Part shown: piece by piece, positions 17,669-26,596 of the stretch
Numbering within the stretch: position 1 is the stretch's first letter
Layout: each line of letters begins with the position of its first letter
Assembly: GCA_947447465.1 (NCBI GenBank)
Contig: CANFKE010000037.1
Location: 1 to 41,311 of the forward strand
Origin: Chitinophagaceae bacterium
GTDB lineage: Bacteria; Bacteroidota; Bacteroidia; Chitinophagales; Chitinophagaceae
DNA length: 41,311 bases
Reading direction: 5' to 3'
Made by a program: the position numbers and the translations under genes
The notes under the pieces: model-generated
What the model was told of the DNA's origin: nothing
Databases searched by the model: none
What the model saw: only the letters and a program-made list of their open reading frames with translations

Positions 17669-19408
17669 TTACTTCAAGTTCGGGTGTGGTGGAGGTGGTG
17701 CAGATGGACCTGTTTCGCCATCTTCAGCTGAACGGAATGATACTACATTCTCGTCATCACCTTTACCATATTGGAAAATGAACCTGTCGCGAAGGATGTT
17801 CTGCTTTTCAGTCATGTATTCGATAACTGCATTAACACGCTCCCAAGCTTTTTGCTCTTGTTTCTTACCACCGGCACCGCCACCTATAACAACAACTTTA
17901 CAATTAGGGTCAAGTTTCATTTGAGCTGCAAGAGTTGATAATTGCTGAGCAATAGCAGGAGTTACCGCTGCATTGCCTGCAAAATGGCAAGATCCGTCTT
18001 TAATATGACCGCAAACGCCTTTTCTTCCTGCGCCTTCGCAAGCTTCAGGGCATGGGCAATGACCAACACCATCAGCATCAACAGGCTGGCACTCTGTTGG
18101 AGTGATCAACTGCTTGTCTTTAAAGTCAGGTACACCATCGCCATCAGTATCCATAGGGCAACCATGACCATCAACTGCTACACTTGCAGGAGTTTTAGGA
18201 CACTTGTCGAACTGGTCTGTAACACCGTCATTGTCTTCATCAGGCAATACAGGGTTTGGCAGCAACATATGACGTGGGTAAGACAATTCGCTGTAAGCAT
18301 GATCCAGTGGATTGATCCAGTACAAAGGCTCAACAGATTTTTTCTTTGTCTTTACATTGTAGTTGACACCCACAGAGAAATAGTTGATACCATCGCTGCT
18401 CTGGCTTACGCTCATTTGGTTACCGATAGCCTTGCCGAAGCGAGTACCATCAAGATAATCATCACTTGGGAAAGTGTAGCGATCTTCGATCTGGATATTG
18501 AACTGCTTGTTGATCTTGATCTCAACACCTGCTCCTAAGCTTGGCGCGAAATCAAGTGTTTTATTGTCAAGGATAGTGCTCGCGTTGCTGCTTCTGTCAG
18601 CATTGCTTTCGTAAGTCTTATCCATTTTGCTCTGCAGGTCTTTACGAACCTTGCTGTTGCTTGCCTTAGGGTCAATGTTCAGACCGCCGGCGCTATTGCC
18701 AAAGTTATAAGCAGAGTAGCTTGCATCAAGCGCATTTACACGCGTCTTGTAGCCAAGTGCACCCAAACCGAAGTAGCCGTAGAATGACATGCCGGTCCTT
18801 GCCTGATGGAAGCTGATGTTTTTGATATTCAATATCATATCCAGATTCAGCTGTGACGATTCCATGCGGGTTGCACGGTATATGCTGCTGGCAGGTTTGC
18901 TTGTTGTAGCCTGATTCAATGGCACATATCCTTGATTAGAATAGGGTGCATCAAAGCTTTCAGTTGGCTGAACATCCAGATTCTTAGCTACACCATATAC
19001 ATATTGTAAACGGGTAGAGAAAGAATAACCCCATGCCTTACGCACCTGAAGGTGAAGACCGCCACCGCCTTTCTGGAAGAAATTAAGCGATGGTATATCT
19101 CCTGCTACATTGTACAGACCAAATCCGATACCAACCTCGAACTGGTTGCGAGGGATTGGTGGGAAAGCAGTTTGGTGCTCCATATATTGGTGGTACTGCT
19201 TTTTGTGTTTTTTGTCGTAATAAGCAGAATCCAATACATCGTATCCTTTTCCTCTGTAGGTCATGTCGCGGCTAGACCATTGTGGTGTGCCTGCGGCTGC
19301 AGCGCCTGATGCAGGAGGAGCAGTAGGGGTAGGAGTTTCCTGTGCAAATAGCGACTGACCCGCTATCAAAGAAAATCCTGATACTAGAAGTAATTTCTTG
19401 ATCAGCAT
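17669..19408 (-). CDS. OmpA-family protein with Cys-rich linker and altered C-terminal domain
   Basis: A 579-residue exported protein. The ATG at 19408 opens the signal peptide MLIKKLLLVSGFSLIAGQSL; the frame is open up to 19459, but that would overlap the promoter. Residues 60-370 form a predicted outer-membrane barrel. They are followed by thrombospondin-3-like calcium loops (DEDNDGVTDQFDKC near 388, DTDGDGVPDFKDK near 420) and a segment with six cysteines (about 435-472). An OmpA-like domain (about 480-560) follows, with ERVNAVIEYM in the place of the usual RRAxAVxxYL. The usual TDxxG loop is replaced by a glycine-rich IGGGAGGKK. The last residues are proline-rich. It probably links the outer membrane to the cell wall, but peptidoglycan binding is doubtful. 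Confidence 0.82.
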   Translation of the reverse strand: MLIKKLLLVSGFSLIAGQSLFAQETPTPTAPPASGAAAAGTPQWSSRDMTYRGKGYDVLDSAYYDKKHKKQYHQYMEHQTAFPPIPRNQFEVGIGFGLYNVAGDIPSLNFFQKGGGGLHLQVRKAWGYSFSTRLQYVYGVAKNLDVQPTESFDAPYSNQGYVPLNQATTSKPASSIYRATRMESSQLNLDMILNIKNISFHQARTGMSFYGYFGLGALGYKTRVNALDASYSAYNFGNSAGGLNIDPKASNSKVRKDLQSKMDKTYESNADRSSNASTILDNKTLDFAPSLGAGVEIKINKQFNIQIEDRYTFPSDDYLDGTRFGKAIGNQMSVSQSSDGINYFSVGVNYNVKTKKKSVEPLYWINPLDHAYSELSYPRHMLLPNPVLPDEDNDGVTDQFDKCPKTPASVAVDGHGCPMDTDGDGVPDFKDKQLITPTECQPVDADGVGHCPCPEACEGAGRKGVCGHIKDGSCHFAGNAAVTPAIAQQLSTLAAQMKLDPNCKVVVIGGGAGGKKQEQKAWERVNAVIEYMTEKQNILRDRFIFQYGKGDDENVVSFRSAEDGETGPSAPPPPHPNLK

Positions 19409-19456
19409 AATATATGAGTTAGTATTAGACAAATTTTTAATTTGCGAAATCTGGCA

Positions 19457-19487
19457 CAAAGGTAAAAGACTATTGATGAATAGCCAA
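19457..19487 (-). promoter_or_regulatory. Promoter of the OmpA-like gene
   Basis: The clearest promoter in the window: -33 TTG (19485-19487), 20-bp spacer, -7 TACCTTTG (19457-19464), all on the minus strand. Transcription would start near 19451, leaving a leader of about 43 nt. Confidence 0.65.
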
Positions 19488-19616
19488 CTAAAGAATTAAC
19501 ATTAACAGTGGTTTTGCAGTTTTATTGCGTAGAAAAATGAGTTGCTTAAAATTTTCTTTTCGAAATTAGATTTAGTTAATCGACTTTTACATTCAATTTA
19601 GCAATAGCGCGCAGTA

Positions 19617-20579
19617 ATGGAACTTGTACACAAGGTAATAGGGAGTGAATTGTCATTATTTGAAAAGAAATTTTCAGAGAGCGTTAAGAGCTCTAATCGT
19701 TTGCTCGACCGAATTATGGGGCTTATCATAAAACGGAAGGGCAAGCAAATGCGCCCTATGTTCGTATTTCTTTCTGCTAAAATTGCCGGTGGGGTCAACG
19801 ACGTCACCTTTAGGGCTGCTTCACTTATAGAATTATTACATACGGCAACATTGGTGCATGATGATGTAGTGGATAACTCCATGATGCGCAGGAACTTTTT
19901 CTCTATCAATGCGCTTTGGAAAAATAAAATAGCGGTACTGGTGGGCGACTATCTGTTATCTAAAGGTCTGCTGCTATCTATAGATAACGGAGATTATAAA
20001 ATACTACAGATCACATCGAGAGCGGTAAAAGAGATGAGTGAGGGCGAATTGCTGCAAATGGAGAAAGCAAGGAAGCTGGATATAGATGAGAGTATCTATT
20101 TTGAGATCATAAGGGCTAAAACAGCTTCGTTGTTGTCTTCGGCGTGTGCTGCAGGTGCTTTGTCGGCAGAAGGAAATGAAGCTGAGGCCGAAAAGTTCAG
20201 GCTTTTCGGAGAAAAGGTGGGTATCGCTTTCCAGATAAAAGATGATCTTTTTGATTACGGACAAGACAATATCGGTAAGCCTACGGGGATAGACATAAAG
20301 GAGAAGAAAATGACACTGCCGCTTATTTATGCATTACAACATGCCGACAGTGCTACCAAAAGAAGGATAATTTATACTGTAAAGAATAACAGCACAGACA
20401 GAAATAAGGTGAATGAGGTCATTACTTATGTTCAGACTTCAGGTGGTATAGCTTATGCTGCCGAGAAGATGATGGAATATCGTAAGGGAGCATTGGAAAT
20501 TTTGCATAGCTATCCGCCATCGCCGGCCAGGGATGCAATGGAGGAATTAGTAAATTATGTGATTGACAGGAAATACTAA
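19617..20579 (+). CDS. Polyprenyl (all-trans) diphosphate synthase
   Basis: A 320-residue isoprenoid chain-elongating enzyme. It has the first aspartate-rich motif DDVVD (about 82-86), preceded by LLHTATLVH, and the second, DDLFD (about 208-212), in AFQIKDDLFDYG. KGKQMRPMFVFL is the substrate-binding KxxRP-type region. The small residues before the first motif favour a long product, such as the side chain of menaquinone, as for octaprenyl or heptaprenyl synthases (IspB/HepT). The chain length cannot be set by eye. It is divergent from the OmpA-like gene, and a lipoprotein gene follows directly. Confidence 0.9.
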   Translation: MELVHKVIGSELSLFEKKFSESVKSSNRLLDRIMGLIIKRKGKQMRPMFVFLSAKIAGGVNDVTFRAASLIELLHTATLVHDDVVDNSMMRRNFFSINALWKNKIAVLVGDYLLSKGLLLSIDNGDYKILQITSRAVKEMSEGELLQMEKARKLDIDESIYFEIIRAKTASLLSSACAAGALSAEGNEAEAEKFRLFGEKVGIAFQIKDDLFDYGQDNIGKPTGIDIKEKKMTLPLIYALQHADSATKRRIIYTVKNNSTDRNKVNEVITYVQTSGGIAYAAEKMMEYRKGALEILHSYPPSPARDAMEELVNYVIDRKY

Positions 20580-20580
20580 A

Positions 20581-21354
20581 ATGAAGCAGGGATATTTGAA
20601 ATTCAAGAGTTTTTTTACCATTTTTTTTACGGTCTGTGCTGTAATAATGTTGCAAGGCTGTCTTGGGTTGCTGATGAAGCCCAAGGAGAATGCAAAAACA
20701 CCTGTGGTGGTATTAAAGCTGAGTGCAGATTCGGGATTTGTAGCTAAAAGTCAGGTGCTGCCATTTCTTATAGCTAATGGACTTACCGATACACTTAATG
20801 ACTGGTGGAAAAAGTGGGCACCTGCTGATACTATGGGTAAGTATTACAAGATGGAAGGTGGTGATAAGTATCTTTTGTGTGTGCTTTCCGCAGATAATGA
20901 TCAGACGGTTGCAACTAATAAGCTACTGGAAATTGATAAGGATGGTAAAATGACCGCGTCTCAAGACTTTTCGTGCGACTGGTGCGACCTAGATAAAAGA
21001 AAAGATGCACTGAGGAAACGTGGTAAGTACTTTATGACCTATTCATGTGGTCATGGTTCGTCATTTTCTTCCAGTTGGTTCACACTATTCAGATCAATAG
21101 CTGACAGAGAAACTCAATCTCAAATAATGGAATCGCAGTTTGTTGGTGCGCCACAATGCCAGACCATCTATTCCAATTGGCGGCTGATGGGAGATACCTG
21201 TATTGTGAACTATACAATAGAGAATAGTAGGGTAACGCCTAATGGTTGTGTGCCAAGTGATACTATCAGAACATCGATACTGTACCATTTGAAAAACGGG
21301 GAGTGGTGTGCCGCCGATAGCAATAAGTTAAAGCAGATGCATATAGCACAATAA
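20581..21354 (+). CDS. Unknown lipoprotein
   Basis: A 257-residue protein of unrecognised family. The ATG at 20581 lies one base after the stop of the prenyl synthase gene, so expression is probably coupled. The frame extends upstream to a TTG at 20563, but this would put charged residues before the signal. The signal ends in LQGC, giving a lipidated Cys27. The mature protein contains WWKKWAP, a short CDWCDLDKR segment (a C-x2-C pair) and TYSCGHGSSFSSSW. It has no recognised catalytic motif. Convergent with the methyltransferase gene, with a 2-bp gap. Confidence 0.7.
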   Translation: MKQGYLKFKSFFTIFFTVCAVIMLQGCLGLLMKPKENAKTPVVVLKLSADSGFVAKSQVLPFLIANGLTDTLNDWWKKWAPADTMGKYYKMEGGDKYLLCVLSADNDQTVATNKLLEIDKDGKMTASQDFSCDWCDLDKRKDALRKRGKYFMTYSCGHGSSFSSSWFTLFRSIADRETQSQIMESQFVGAPQCQTIYSNWRLMGDTCIVNYTIENSRVTPNGCVPSDTIRTSILYHLKNGEWCAADSNKLKQMHIAQ

Positions 21355-21356
21355 CA

Positions 21357-22151
21357 CTATTCGCCTACAGTGTAATAAACACAGGTAGTTACAAAATCTC
21401 TGAAATAAGGAATGTAAGTGATCGGTTTCCATTGTATGCGCGGTTGCAGTCCGAATTTATATTTATAGATCGGGTTAATGAAGTAGTCTCGTTTACTGAG
21501 AATCCGCAATCCGCTTCTTTTTACAATGCGTTCAAATCTTTCTATAGTTATCTGGGTCTCCTTTACTTCTATCAGTTCTTTGATAGACAAAGGATGTTCT
21601 CCTGCCAGTTTCAGCAGTCCTTTGTACATGAATGTAGGCAGTATGTGATAATAGGGCATCATTGCCGCCAGCTTATTGATGCATACTTGTTGGTGACCGC
21701 CAAACGGCATGTACCATGGAGGGAATCCGAAAAATATCTGTCCGCCGGGTTTTAAAAAATTCTTGAGGTAGGGTATGAATTTTTCCTGCTCGGGAACGTG
21801 TTCAATAACATCTTTGAGCATGATGACATCAAAGAATCCTTTGAAACGGGATAAGAAGCTCTCTTCGTAAATATTCTGGCAGATAACCTCCAGCTTGCCT
21901 TCTGCGACCCTGTCTGCAAGAAATTCACCTGCCAGTTCTATACGTTGCGCATTAAGGTCAACGCCCACGCAGTAAGCGCCTTTATCTAAAAAAGCTTTCA
22001 GATTGCCGCCCTCGCCTGTGCCTATCTCCAGCACGGTGACGCCATTGGTTATGGCCTTCGTTTGCTCAATGAAAGGAAGTACATAATTAAGTGAGTTTTC
22101 TACCTGCTGATCGAAACGTACCTGATCGTTTGAGTGCTGTTTGAGCGCCAA
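21357..22151 (-). CDS. Class I SAM-dependent methyltransferase
   Basis: A 264-residue enzyme with a Rossmann-like methyltransferase core. Motif I is VLEIGTGEGG (residues 40-49), the acidic ribose contact is GVDLNAQRI, and the motif around MLKDVIEHVPEQEKF is typical of Methyltransf_11/23 small-molecule or lipid methyltransferases. The C-terminal third (YHILPTFMYKGLLKL, then several aromatic and basic stretches) is specific to this subgroup and may bind the substrate or a membrane. It lies 33 bp downstream of the DAHP synthase gene and is probably co-transcribed with it. No chemical link between the two is clear. Substrate unknown. Confidence 0.82.
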   Translation of the reverse strand: MALKQHSNDQVRFDQQVENSLNYVLPFIEQTKAITNGVTVLEIGTGEGGNLKAFLDKGAYCVGVDLNAQRIELAGEFLADRVAEGKLEVICQNIYEESFLSRFKGFFDVIMLKDVIEHVPEQEKFIPYLKNFLKPGGQIFFGFPPWYMPFGGHQQVCINKLAAMMPYYHILPTFMYKGLLKLAGEHPLSIKELIEVKETQITIERFERIVKRSGLRILSKRDYFINPIYKYKFGLQPRIQWKPITYIPYFRDFVTTCVYYTVGE

Positions 22152-22184
22152 TGGTTACTGATTTAGAAATTACGAGCGGTAAAT

Positions 22185-23261
22185 TTACTTTTTTATTTCT
22201 ATCTGCGCATTGCCAAGAATATATAATTGCCGGCGAATACTTTCGTGGTGGATCTTCTCATACAGATCAACGATGAAATCTTTATCCAATCCGTTAACAG
22301 TGCATCTGGCAGTAGTGCTTTCTACAATTTCTCTCCAACGGGCAGGCTGGTAGGCGGTCATATTGGCCGATTTCTTTACTTCGCCCACTTTCTCGCTCAA
22401 TTCCATACGTCGGGCAATGAGGTCAATGATCTCGGCATCAACGGCATCCATTAATTGACGCAGGTGTTCCAGTTTTACCTGTGTGCCCATGTCATTCGTG
22501 AATTCTGCCCTTACCACCAGTTTGCCCAGTATGTCACTGAGTTGTGCAGGTGTTATCTGCTGACGGGCATCTGTCCATGCATCATCCGGATGGGTATGTG
22601 TTTCGATCATTAACCCGTCAAAATGCATGTCCAAAGCTTTTTGAGCTACTTCAGCTATGCGGTTGCGTTTACCGCTGATATGACTGGGGTCGCATATAAT
22701 GGCCAGTTCGGGTCTGCGTCTTTTTAATTCAATAGGTATGGGCCAGTTAGGCTGGTTGCGATACCCGACAGCAGAGCTATATCCGGAAAATCCTCGGTGT
22801 ATTGCCGCAACCTCGGTAATGCCGGCAGCAAGGAAACGTTCAATTGCGCCCTCCCATAATTCAATATCAGGATTGACCGGATTTTTTACCAATACAGGTA
22901 TGCTGGTCCCTTTCAGTGCATCAGCAAGATGCTGAACATGAAATGGATTTACCGTAGTACGGGCGCCTACCCACAGTGCGTCAGCACCATATTTCAATGC
23001 CAGCTCTATATGCTCGGGTTCAGCAACTTCTATTGTATATTTTAAATTGTATATTTTTTTTGCTTCCTGTAACCATTGCAGAGCAGCTTCTCCATTACCT
23101 TCAAATGATCCTGGTCTGGTGCGTGGTTTCCATACCCCTGCTCTGAACATATCAATGTTCATTGTGGCAAGAGCTGCGGCAGTTTCCAAAACCTGTTCAC
23201 GGGTCTCTGCACTGCACGGGCCTGCTATGATGAAAGGCTTTCCTGTTTTAAAAAAAGACAT
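22185..23261 (-). CDS. Bifunctional DAHP synthase / chorismate mutase
   Basis: A 358-residue fusion. The N-terminal part (about 1-265) is a type I-beta DAHP synthase that condenses phosphoenolpyruvate and erythrose 4-phosphate: FIIAGPCSAE, FRAGVWKPRTRPGSF, WVGARTTVNPF and CDPSHISGKR. The C-terminal part (about 270-358) is an AroQ-type chorismate mutase (LRQLMDAVDAEIIDLIARRM). In Bacteroidota this order (synthase first, mutase last) is usual and the mutase domain can also act as a feedback sensor. The ATG at 23261 is chosen because the signature MSFFKTGKPFIIAGPCS starts there; an in-frame start at 23294 would cover the promoter. It commits carbon to aromatic amino acids. Confidence 0.93.
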   Translation of the reverse strand: MSFFKTGKPFIIAGPCSAETREQVLETAAALATMNIDMFRAGVWKPRTRPGSFEGNGEAALQWLQEAKKIYNLKYTIEVAEPEHIELALKYGADALWVGARTTVNPFHVQHLADALKGTSIPVLVKNPVNPDIELWEGAIERFLAAGITEVAAIHRGFSGYSSAVGYRNQPNWPIPIELKRRRPELAIICDPSHISGKRNRIAEVAQKALDMHFDGLMIETHTHPDDAWTDARQQITPAQLSDILGKLVVRAEFTNDMGTQVKLEHLRQLMDAVDAEIIDLIARRMELSEKVGEVKKSANMTAYQPARWREIVESTTARCTVNGLDKDFIVDLYEKIHHESIRRQLYILGNAQIEIKK

Positions 23262-23265
23262 GATG

Positions 23266-23295
23266 CAAATGTAAGCGGGATAGGGCAAATACAAA
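23266..23295 (-). promoter_or_regulatory. Promoter of the DAHP synthase gene, possibly leaderless
   Basis: -33 TTTG (23292-23295), 18-bp spacer, -7 TACATTTG (23266-23273) on the minus strand. Only 4 bases separate the box from the ATG at 23261, so transcription may begin at or very near the start codon. Confidence 0.6.
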
Positions 23296-23462
23296 TAATA
23301 CGAGTATTGGATACAGCAATATTAACTTAATGGAAAGTCAGAAAGCAGTATGTTTTATTTATATCTTTTCTTTGATTTTTATAATGCTTGATGCAGTTGA
23401 AATGGTGTAGATAATAAAACATACCCCGATTATTATATCTTTATCTCCTGTAAAACTAAAGT

Positions 23463-23993
23463 GTGCGCCAAAGGCTCTACCCGATCATATCACTTGTTCT
23501 GTTGCTGTGCTGTTGCGCAGGAATATGTTCTTGTTTTCAACTAGACATAGAGCAGGTGATCTGTAAAATAAGAGCGCACCATCCTGAGCATCAGCAGCAA
23601 ATGACTACTATGAGGGTTGCAGCAACGGAGTTTGCACATCATAGATCTGGTGATGAAATTCATATAGACGGCGTACTTTATGATATTACCCGAATAGAGA
23701 TCTGCGGCAAAAGTGCCACGGTATCTTTGTTCAGAGATACTGAAGAGGCAGATCTGATCAATGAAATTATTTCTGTGTTTCAGACAGATACTCGATTTGA
23801 GGCAAAGGACAAATACGATCACATATCCAGGCACAAACTGTATGTTCCTGATGGTAAGGTGCTTTGTACCCAATGCAGTTGTCTGTTAACTACTTTCATT
23901 AATGAAGAAAAGGCTGTGGTGTCTTATTATAAGACATATGCAGTAGATATTACCGCCAATATCATTAAGCCTCCGCCCAGAGCTATTTGTTGA
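23463..23993 (+). CDS. Small exported Cys/His-rich protein of unknown family
   Basis: A 176-residue protein starting with GTG. A hydrophobic signal (LYPIISLVLLLCCCAGICSC) contains several cysteines, so it could be either a lipoprotein or a cleaved secreted protein. The mature part has HHPEHQQQ, FAHHRSGDEIHIDG, a C-x2-C-x-C cluster (CTQCSC) and a final cysteine. These residues suggest metal or haem handling, but no family was recognised. A near-consensus box TATCTTTA (23436-23443) lies 20 bp before the GTG. A TonB-dependent receptor follows 64 bp downstream on the same strand, so the two may serve the same import process. Confidence 0.6.
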   Translation: MRQRLYPIISLVLLLCCCAGICSCFQLDIEQVICKIRAHHPEHQQQMTTMRVAATEFAHHRSGDEIHIDGVLYDITRIEICGKSATVSLFRDTEEADLINEIISVFQTDTRFEAKDKYDHISRHKLYVPDGKVLCTQCSCLLTTFINEEKAVVSYYKTYAVDITANIIKPPPRAIC

Positions 23994-24057
23994 TCTGCAT
24001 CTTTAATCACCGTTATCAAAACGGATTTTCCTATTTATTCACTTTAATCTGATCGAT

Positions 24058-26580
24058 ATGAACACGAAGTTTATTCGTCTGTCATTACTTTTTATATTAT
24101 TTATTACCGGTACTACGTTTGCGCAGAATGAGCTTACCGGGAAAATATTCAATGCTACCGGTATGGTGCCGCTGGCAAATGCAAGTATCTATATACAGGA
24201 CCTGAAAATAGGCGCGGTAAGCGACAGTTCTGGTGTTTATTCAATAAAAAATCTGCCAACAGGTACTTACATGGTTGATGTGCACCTGATAGGCTTCGCT
24301 GTAAAAGCAAAGACCATAAAAATAGCCGGAGTGGTCACCAATGACTTTACACTTGCCGGTGCCGACTATGAAACACAGGAAGTCGTAGTAACGGGTAATA
24401 TGAGCGCGACAGGTATTCGCAATACCCCGCAGGCTATAACTGAAGTGTCTAATGATTACCTGACACAACGCAGTGCGACCAATATCATTGACGCATTGAA
24501 GATGATACCTGGAGTGGATGGTATATCTGACGGGCAGAGTATTGCCAAGCCAACGATACGCGGATTGGGATATAATCGCGTAGTTACTGTTAATGATGGC
24601 GTTCGTCAGGAAGGATCTCAATGGGGTGATGAATATGGTATTGAAATAGACCAGAATGCTGTAAACCGAGTTGAAATTTTGAAAGGCCCTGCATCGCTTG
24701 TTTATGGCTCTGATGCAATATCCGGGGTGATCAATATGTTGCCGGAACATACTGCTGCTGAAGGCGAGATAAAAGGAGACATACTGTATAATTATCAGAC
24801 CAATAATGGCCTGATGAATGGTGCAGGCCACATAGCAGGCAATATTAAAGGAATATCTTTCAGCGCGCGCGTAGATAATACAATGGCACATGCTTACCAG
24901 AACAAAACGGATGGTTATGTGTTCAATACGCAATTCAGCAATTTTAATACAGATGGGACATTGGGTATTCACAGGAAGTGGGGTTATTCTCAGTTGCATT
25001 ACAGCTACTTTGAACTGAGGACCGGTATTGCTGAAGGAGCAAAGGATGAGACAGGTGCTTTCATCAAGCAGGCACTTGATGAGCATGGAGACCCTATTGA
25101 GGTCAGAGCTACCAATCAGGAGTTACGTTCGTACACTCCGTTTGTTATCAATCAACTGGTAAAACATAATAAGCTGGTGTGGGATAATAGTATTTCATTG
25201 GGTAATGCTGGTAAAATAACCGGCATTTTCGGATATCAGCAAAACAGCAGGCAGGAAAATAATGACATTACTATCGCCAACACTTCCAATATCTGGTACC
25301 TACTGAATACAGTGAGTTATGATGTTCGCTATTCATCACCATCTTGGAAAGGATTTGACTTTTCTATTGGTGCCAATGGTATGTATCAGAATGCAAAAAA
25401 TAAAGGTACATTATTGCTGATACCGGAATACGATCTGTTCGATCTGGGCGCATTTGCTATTGCTAACAAAAAAATTGGCAAGCTGAACATTAGTGCGGGC
25501 GCACGTTATCAGATGCGTAATTTCAAAGGTCACGACAACTACATAGATTCTAATGGCAATCAATTGAGTGCCGGCGATCCTGATGCAATACATCGTTTCA
25601 CTGCATATACAGCAAACTTCAACGGCTTCGCAGGTAGCTTGGGTGCTGCTTATCAGGTGACCAACAGCTTTTATATAAAAGCCAATGCGGCAACCGGATT
25701 CCGTGCACCCAACGTAGCAGAGAGCGGATCTAATGGCATACATGATGGTACTGTAGTTTATGAAATTGGTGACCGTACTCTGAAGCCGGAGCAAAGCATG
25801 GAATTCGATCTGACACCTGGTGTACAGACAAAGGATGTTACAGCAGAAGTTAGTGTGTTCTACAATAACATCAATAATTTCATTTATGCGAAACAGTTAA
25901 GTTCGTTGCTTGGCGGAGACTCGCTGAATAGCAGTACTCCCGGTTTTGAGAATGCGCCTGTTTTCAAATATTCACAAGGAAATGCTGTGCTGATGGGTGC
26001 AGAAGCCAGTCTGGATATTCACCCGTCTGGATTGAAATGGTTTGACTGGTACACGGGATATAGCTACGTAGATGCCCGTTTGAAGGATGTTCCTGATAGT
26101 GTAAATGTATTGCCCTTCATACCCCCAGCACGCCTGCGCTCGGAAGTGACATTGAGTGTTGCGAATTTGTGTAATACATTCAGAAACAGTTATTTCCGTT
26201 TCGGTGTCAACCACAGCTTCGAGCAATCGAGAGTATATCAGATCAGCAGTCAGTATTATGGATTGGAGCACATAGAAGTGTTACCGGCCTATACTTTGTT
26301 GAACGCCGGTATTGGAACCGATATCATGAGCCGTGGTCGTAAGACATGCTCCGTATATATCAATGTGAATAACATTGCTGATGTTAGTTATACAGACTAT
26401 ATGAGCCGTTATAAGTATGCGGTAAATGAGGTGAACGGAGTAACAGCAAAGTACATTGCTAATATGGGAAGGAATGTAAGTGTCAAGGTCATAGTTCCCC
26501 TTGATTTCTCACGTGCCGGTGGCTATACAAGAGTACATGGTAAAGATGCTGCTGAAAAAGAAATGAAAGATGAAGAATAG
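24058..26580 (+). CDS. TonB-dependent outer-membrane receptor
   Basis: An 840-residue receptor. It has a signal peptide (about 1-22), a CarboxypepD_reg-like beta-sandwich (about 25-100, GKIFNATGMVPLANASIYI), a TonB-box-like EVVVTG (about 107), and a plug domain with GVDGISDGQSIAKPTIRGLG and VEILKGPASLVYGSDAISG. The remaining 600 residues form the 22-strand barrel. The single polypeptide, with no SusD partner next to it, points to metal-chelate or cofactor import rather than glycan uptake. The small Cys/His-rich protein directly upstream may be a partner. The acidic-basic tail (AAEKEMKDEE) is unusual after the last barrel strand. A strong terminator follows 16 bp after the stop. Confidence 0.92.
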   Translation: MNTKFIRLSLLFILFITGTTFAQNELTGKIFNATGMVPLANASIYIQDLKIGAVSDSSGVYSIKNLPTGTYMVDVHLIGFAVKAKTIKIAGVVTNDFTLAGADYETQEVVVTGNMSATGIRNTPQAITEVSNDYLTQRSATNIIDALKMIPGVDGISDGQSIAKPTIRGLGYNRVVTVNDGVRQEGSQWGDEYGIEIDQNAVNRVEILKGPASLVYGSDAISGVINMLPEHTAAEGEIKGDILYNYQTNNGLMNGAGHIAGNIKGISFSARVDNTMAHAYQNKTDGYVFNTQFSNFNTDGTLGIHRKWGYSQLHYSYFELRTGIAEGAKDETGAFIKQALDEHGDPIEVRATNQELRSYTPFVINQLVKHNKLVWDNSISLGNAGKITGIFGYQQNSRQENNDITIANTSNIWYLLNTVSYDVRYSSPSWKGFDFSIGANGMYQNAKNKGTLLLIPEYDLFDLGAFAIANKKIGKLNISAGARYQMRNFKGHDNYIDSNGNQLSAGDPDAIHRFTAYTANFNGFAGSLGAAYQVTNSFYIKANAATGFRAPNVAESGSNGIHDGTVVYEIGDRTLKPEQSMEFDLTPGVQTKDVTAEVSVFYNNINNFIYAKQLSSLLGGDSLNSSTPGFENAPVFKYSQGNAVLMGAEASLDIHPSGLKWFDWYTGYSYVDARLKDVPDSVNVLPFIPPARLRSEVTLSVANLCNTFRNSYFRFGVNHSFEQSRVYQISSQYYGLEHIEVLPAYTLLNAGIGTDIMSRGRKTCSVYINVNNIADVSYTDYMSRYKYAVNEVNGVTAKYIANMGRNVSVKVIVPLDFSRAGGYTRVHGKDAAEKEMKDEE

Positions 26581-26596
26581 CTCATCTTAGTGTTCT

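Noticed and set aside
17942..18538. Plus-strand open frame of 198 codons inside the OmpA-like gene
   Set aside because: It is a shadow of the minus-strand coding sequence, cysteine- and arginine-scattered without a recognisable fold.
21350..21378. ACACT/AGTGT inverted repeat between the convergent lipoprotein and methyltransferase genes
   Set aside because: Five pairs, a 10-base loop and no T-run; chance is the simpler explanation.
24010..24032. CCGTT/AACGG hairpin followed by ATTTT before the TonB receptor gene
   Set aside because: Five-pair stem only; it might attenuate readthrough, but the evidence is too weak to call a terminator.
24241..25086. Long minus-strand open frame (281 codons) inside the TonB receptor gene
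   Set aside because: It lies entirely opposite a strongly recognisable receptor coding region and the translation has no plausible domain.
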